From VBDM01 sp963699535 (lineage in GTDB: Bacteria > Pseudomonadota > Gammaproteobacteria > Burkholderiales > SG8-39), in the NCBI GenBank assembly GCA_963699535.1, contig CAVOUJ010000024.1, positions 1-64,000 of the forward strand: a stretch of 64,000 nucleotides of DNA, given 5' to 3'. The notes beneath the pieces were generated by a model. The model was not told where the DNA came from and ran no database searches. It saw only the letters and a list, made by a program, of their open reading frames with translations. Each line of letters starts with the position of its first letter. Position 1 is the first letter of the stretch. Both the position numbers and the translations under genes were made by a program. Positions 63,240-64,000 of this stretch are shown here, in pieces.

Positions 63240-63452
63240 ATGGAACGCAAACGAATCAACTCGAGCAAGATCCGCTCGGCAGGCTACGACCCGAAGTCGC
63301 AGCTGCTCGAAATCGAATTCTCTGACGGCAGGGTCCTCCAGTACCGCGGCGTGTCTCCCGAGGTGCACCGCCAGTTCATGGCGGCGCCCTCCCCCACCAG
63401 CTTCTTCGAGGACAAGATCGACGAGAGCTTTTCCTCGACCCGCCTGAAGTGA
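63240..63452 (+). CDS. KTSC-domain small protein
   Basis: This 70-residue protein reads MERKRINSSKIRSAGYDPKSQLLEIEFSDGRVLQYRGVSPEVHRQFMAAPSPTSFFEDKIDESF. The family usually has a K-[TS]-S-[CF] signature near the end of the domain; here SPTSFFEDKI holds its variant. The domain occurs alone or after lysyl-tRNA synthetase in proteobacteria. It lies between recJ and prfB. Function unknown. Confidence 0.75.
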   Translation: MERKRINSSKIRSAGYDPKSQLLEIEFSDGRVLQYRGVSPEVHRQFMAAPSPTSFFEDKIDESFSSTRLK

Positions 63453-63463
63453 GCCGCCTGCCC

Positions 63464-63469
63464 TATAAT
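63464..63469 (+). promoter_or_regulatory. TATAAT -10 box upstream of prfB
   Basis: TATAAT lies 22 bases before the prfB ATG, in a short gap after the KTSC gene. No convincing -35 is seen. It would give prfB its own transcript in addition to read-through from recJ. Confidence 0.4.
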
Positions 63470-63491
63470 GCGCGTTTTCCAGAGAAGCTCC

Positions 63492-64000
63492 ATGGAAGCC
63501 GAACGCATCAACCAAATCGCCTCGACGCTCTCAGACCTGGACAAGCGGTCGGCAGAGTTGCGGAGGTATCTTTGACTTCGAAGGCAAGCAGAAGCGCCTA
63601 GCGGAAGTCGAAACGCTCCTCGACCGATCCCAAGGTCTGGAGCGACCCGAAGCGCGCCCAGGATCTCGGCAGGGAAAAGAAATCGGTCGACGCGACCGTC
63701 TCCGGGCTCGCCTCGATCGCCGCGAGCCTGCGCGACGCGCGCGAACTTTTCGAGATGGCGCGGACCGAAAACGACGACGCGACGCTCGTCGCAGTCGCCG
63801 CCGATGTCGCCAAGGTCGAAAAGGAGGTCGCCGACCTCGAGTTCCGCCGCATGTTCTCCGATCCGCTCGACCCCAACAACTGCTTCATGGACATCCAGTC
63901 GGGTTCGGGCGGCACCGAAGCGCAGGACTGGGCGCAGATGCTCGAGCGCATGTACGCCAAGTACTGCGACCGCAAGGGCTACGGCATGGAAGTGCTCGAA
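63492..64000 (+). CDS. prfB: Peptide chain release factor 2, N-terminal part, with programmed frameshift
   Basis: RF2 recognises UAA and UGA. The first frame reads MEAERINQIASTLSDLDKRSAELRRYL and stops at TGA; a +1 shift continues DFEGKQKRLAEVETLL. A second, probably erroneous break near 63.62 kb is needed to reach DPKVWSDPKRAQDLGREKKSV and FMDIQSGSGGTEAQDWAQMLERMY. The gene runs off the window before the SPF and GGQ motifs. The autoregulatory shift site is typical (see the recoding feature). Confidence 0.9.
63562..63576 (+). promoter_or_regulatory. Programmed +1 frameshift site of prfB
   Basis: GGAGG, TAT, CTT, TGA, C matches the conserved RF2 recoding site: a Shine-Dalgarno-like GGAGG three bases upstream of the slippery CTT, followed by the in-frame UGA and C. 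Scarcity of RF2 lets the ribosome shift to GAC and restore synthesis. Confidence 0.88.

Noticed and set aside
1..64000. Search for CRISPR arrays, insertion sequences, integrases, att sites, defence or toxin-antitoxin modules
   Set aside because: No regularly spaced repeats, transposase or integrase motifs, or recognisable defence genes were seen. The caspase-like protein alone is not enough to call a defence system.

Overview
The window reads as two unrelated bacterial genomes joined near base 30,435. Bases 1 to about 30,430 have moderate GC, T/A-rich gene gaps, and hairpin terminators with U-tails. They look like a Chloroflexota (Anaerolineae-type) chromosome: a LysM protein with a zinc ribbon, adjacent prmC and prfA, a long bL25, an S9 peptidase, and TATAAT boxes 7-9 bases upstream of start codons. 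From about 30,435 to the end the sequence is visibly GC-rich with GC-ending codons, and the gene order is betaproteobacterial: surE-pcm-nlpD-rpoS, comEC, lolC/E-lolD, recJ-prfB, mltB, relA and a MoxR/DUF58/transglutaminase operon. At the join a spermidine-synthase-like membrane protein gene runs straight into the antisense strand of a truncated selD. An assembly chimera is the simplest explanation.

Left half, in order: metallophosphoesterase, small hypothetical, methyltransferase, LysM protein, pyruvate-dehydrogenase-type E1 alpha and beta, tsaC, prmC, prfA, a tiny membrane protein, a receiver protein, uvrC, a CinA C-terminal-domain protein, an MTA/SAH nucleosidase-like protein, metG, the primary sigma factor, a DUF177 protein, a polyprenyl synthase, tatD, a phosphohexomutase, a CDP-alcohol phosphatidyltransferase, an EEP-family protein, a cysteine desulfurase followed by mnmA (tRNA 2-thiolation), a cold-shock protein with a long leader, an S9 peptidase, a TrmI-like tRNA methyltransferase, a Nudix hydrolase, bL25, and a repetitive membrane-anchored protein. 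It is housekeeping content with no mobile elements.

Right half: selD and mnmH (selenium in tRNA), a persulfide dioxygenase-rhodanese, an unknown pseudo-receiver protein, an HDAC-family deacetylase, the MoxR-DUF58-transglutaminase-mltB-yhhQ run of overlapping genes, an HD-domain protein, an orphan hybrid histidine kinase, the surE-pcm-nlpD-rpoS operon, three small paralogous proteins of an unnamed family, relA, mtfA, a possible caspase/CHAT-like protein, a HemG-like flavodoxin, two overlapping genes for an unknown protein and a hydrolase, comEC, a DUF2062 protein, lolD-lolC/E, a COG4255-like protein, recJ, a cyclophilin-like protein, a KTSC protein and the start of prfB with its programmed frameshift.

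Many core genes are broken by single-base indels. These cluster at about 7.4-24 kb, 30.4-34 kb and 55-64 kb, with almost none at 34-55 kb. Sequencing or consensus error is more likely than gene decay, so such genes are listed as single CDS spans. No tRNA, rRNA, CRISPR array, insertion sequence or prophage was seen. The most original observation is the three-copy small-protein family at 48.07-48.98 kb. I found no convincing complete new multi-gene system.
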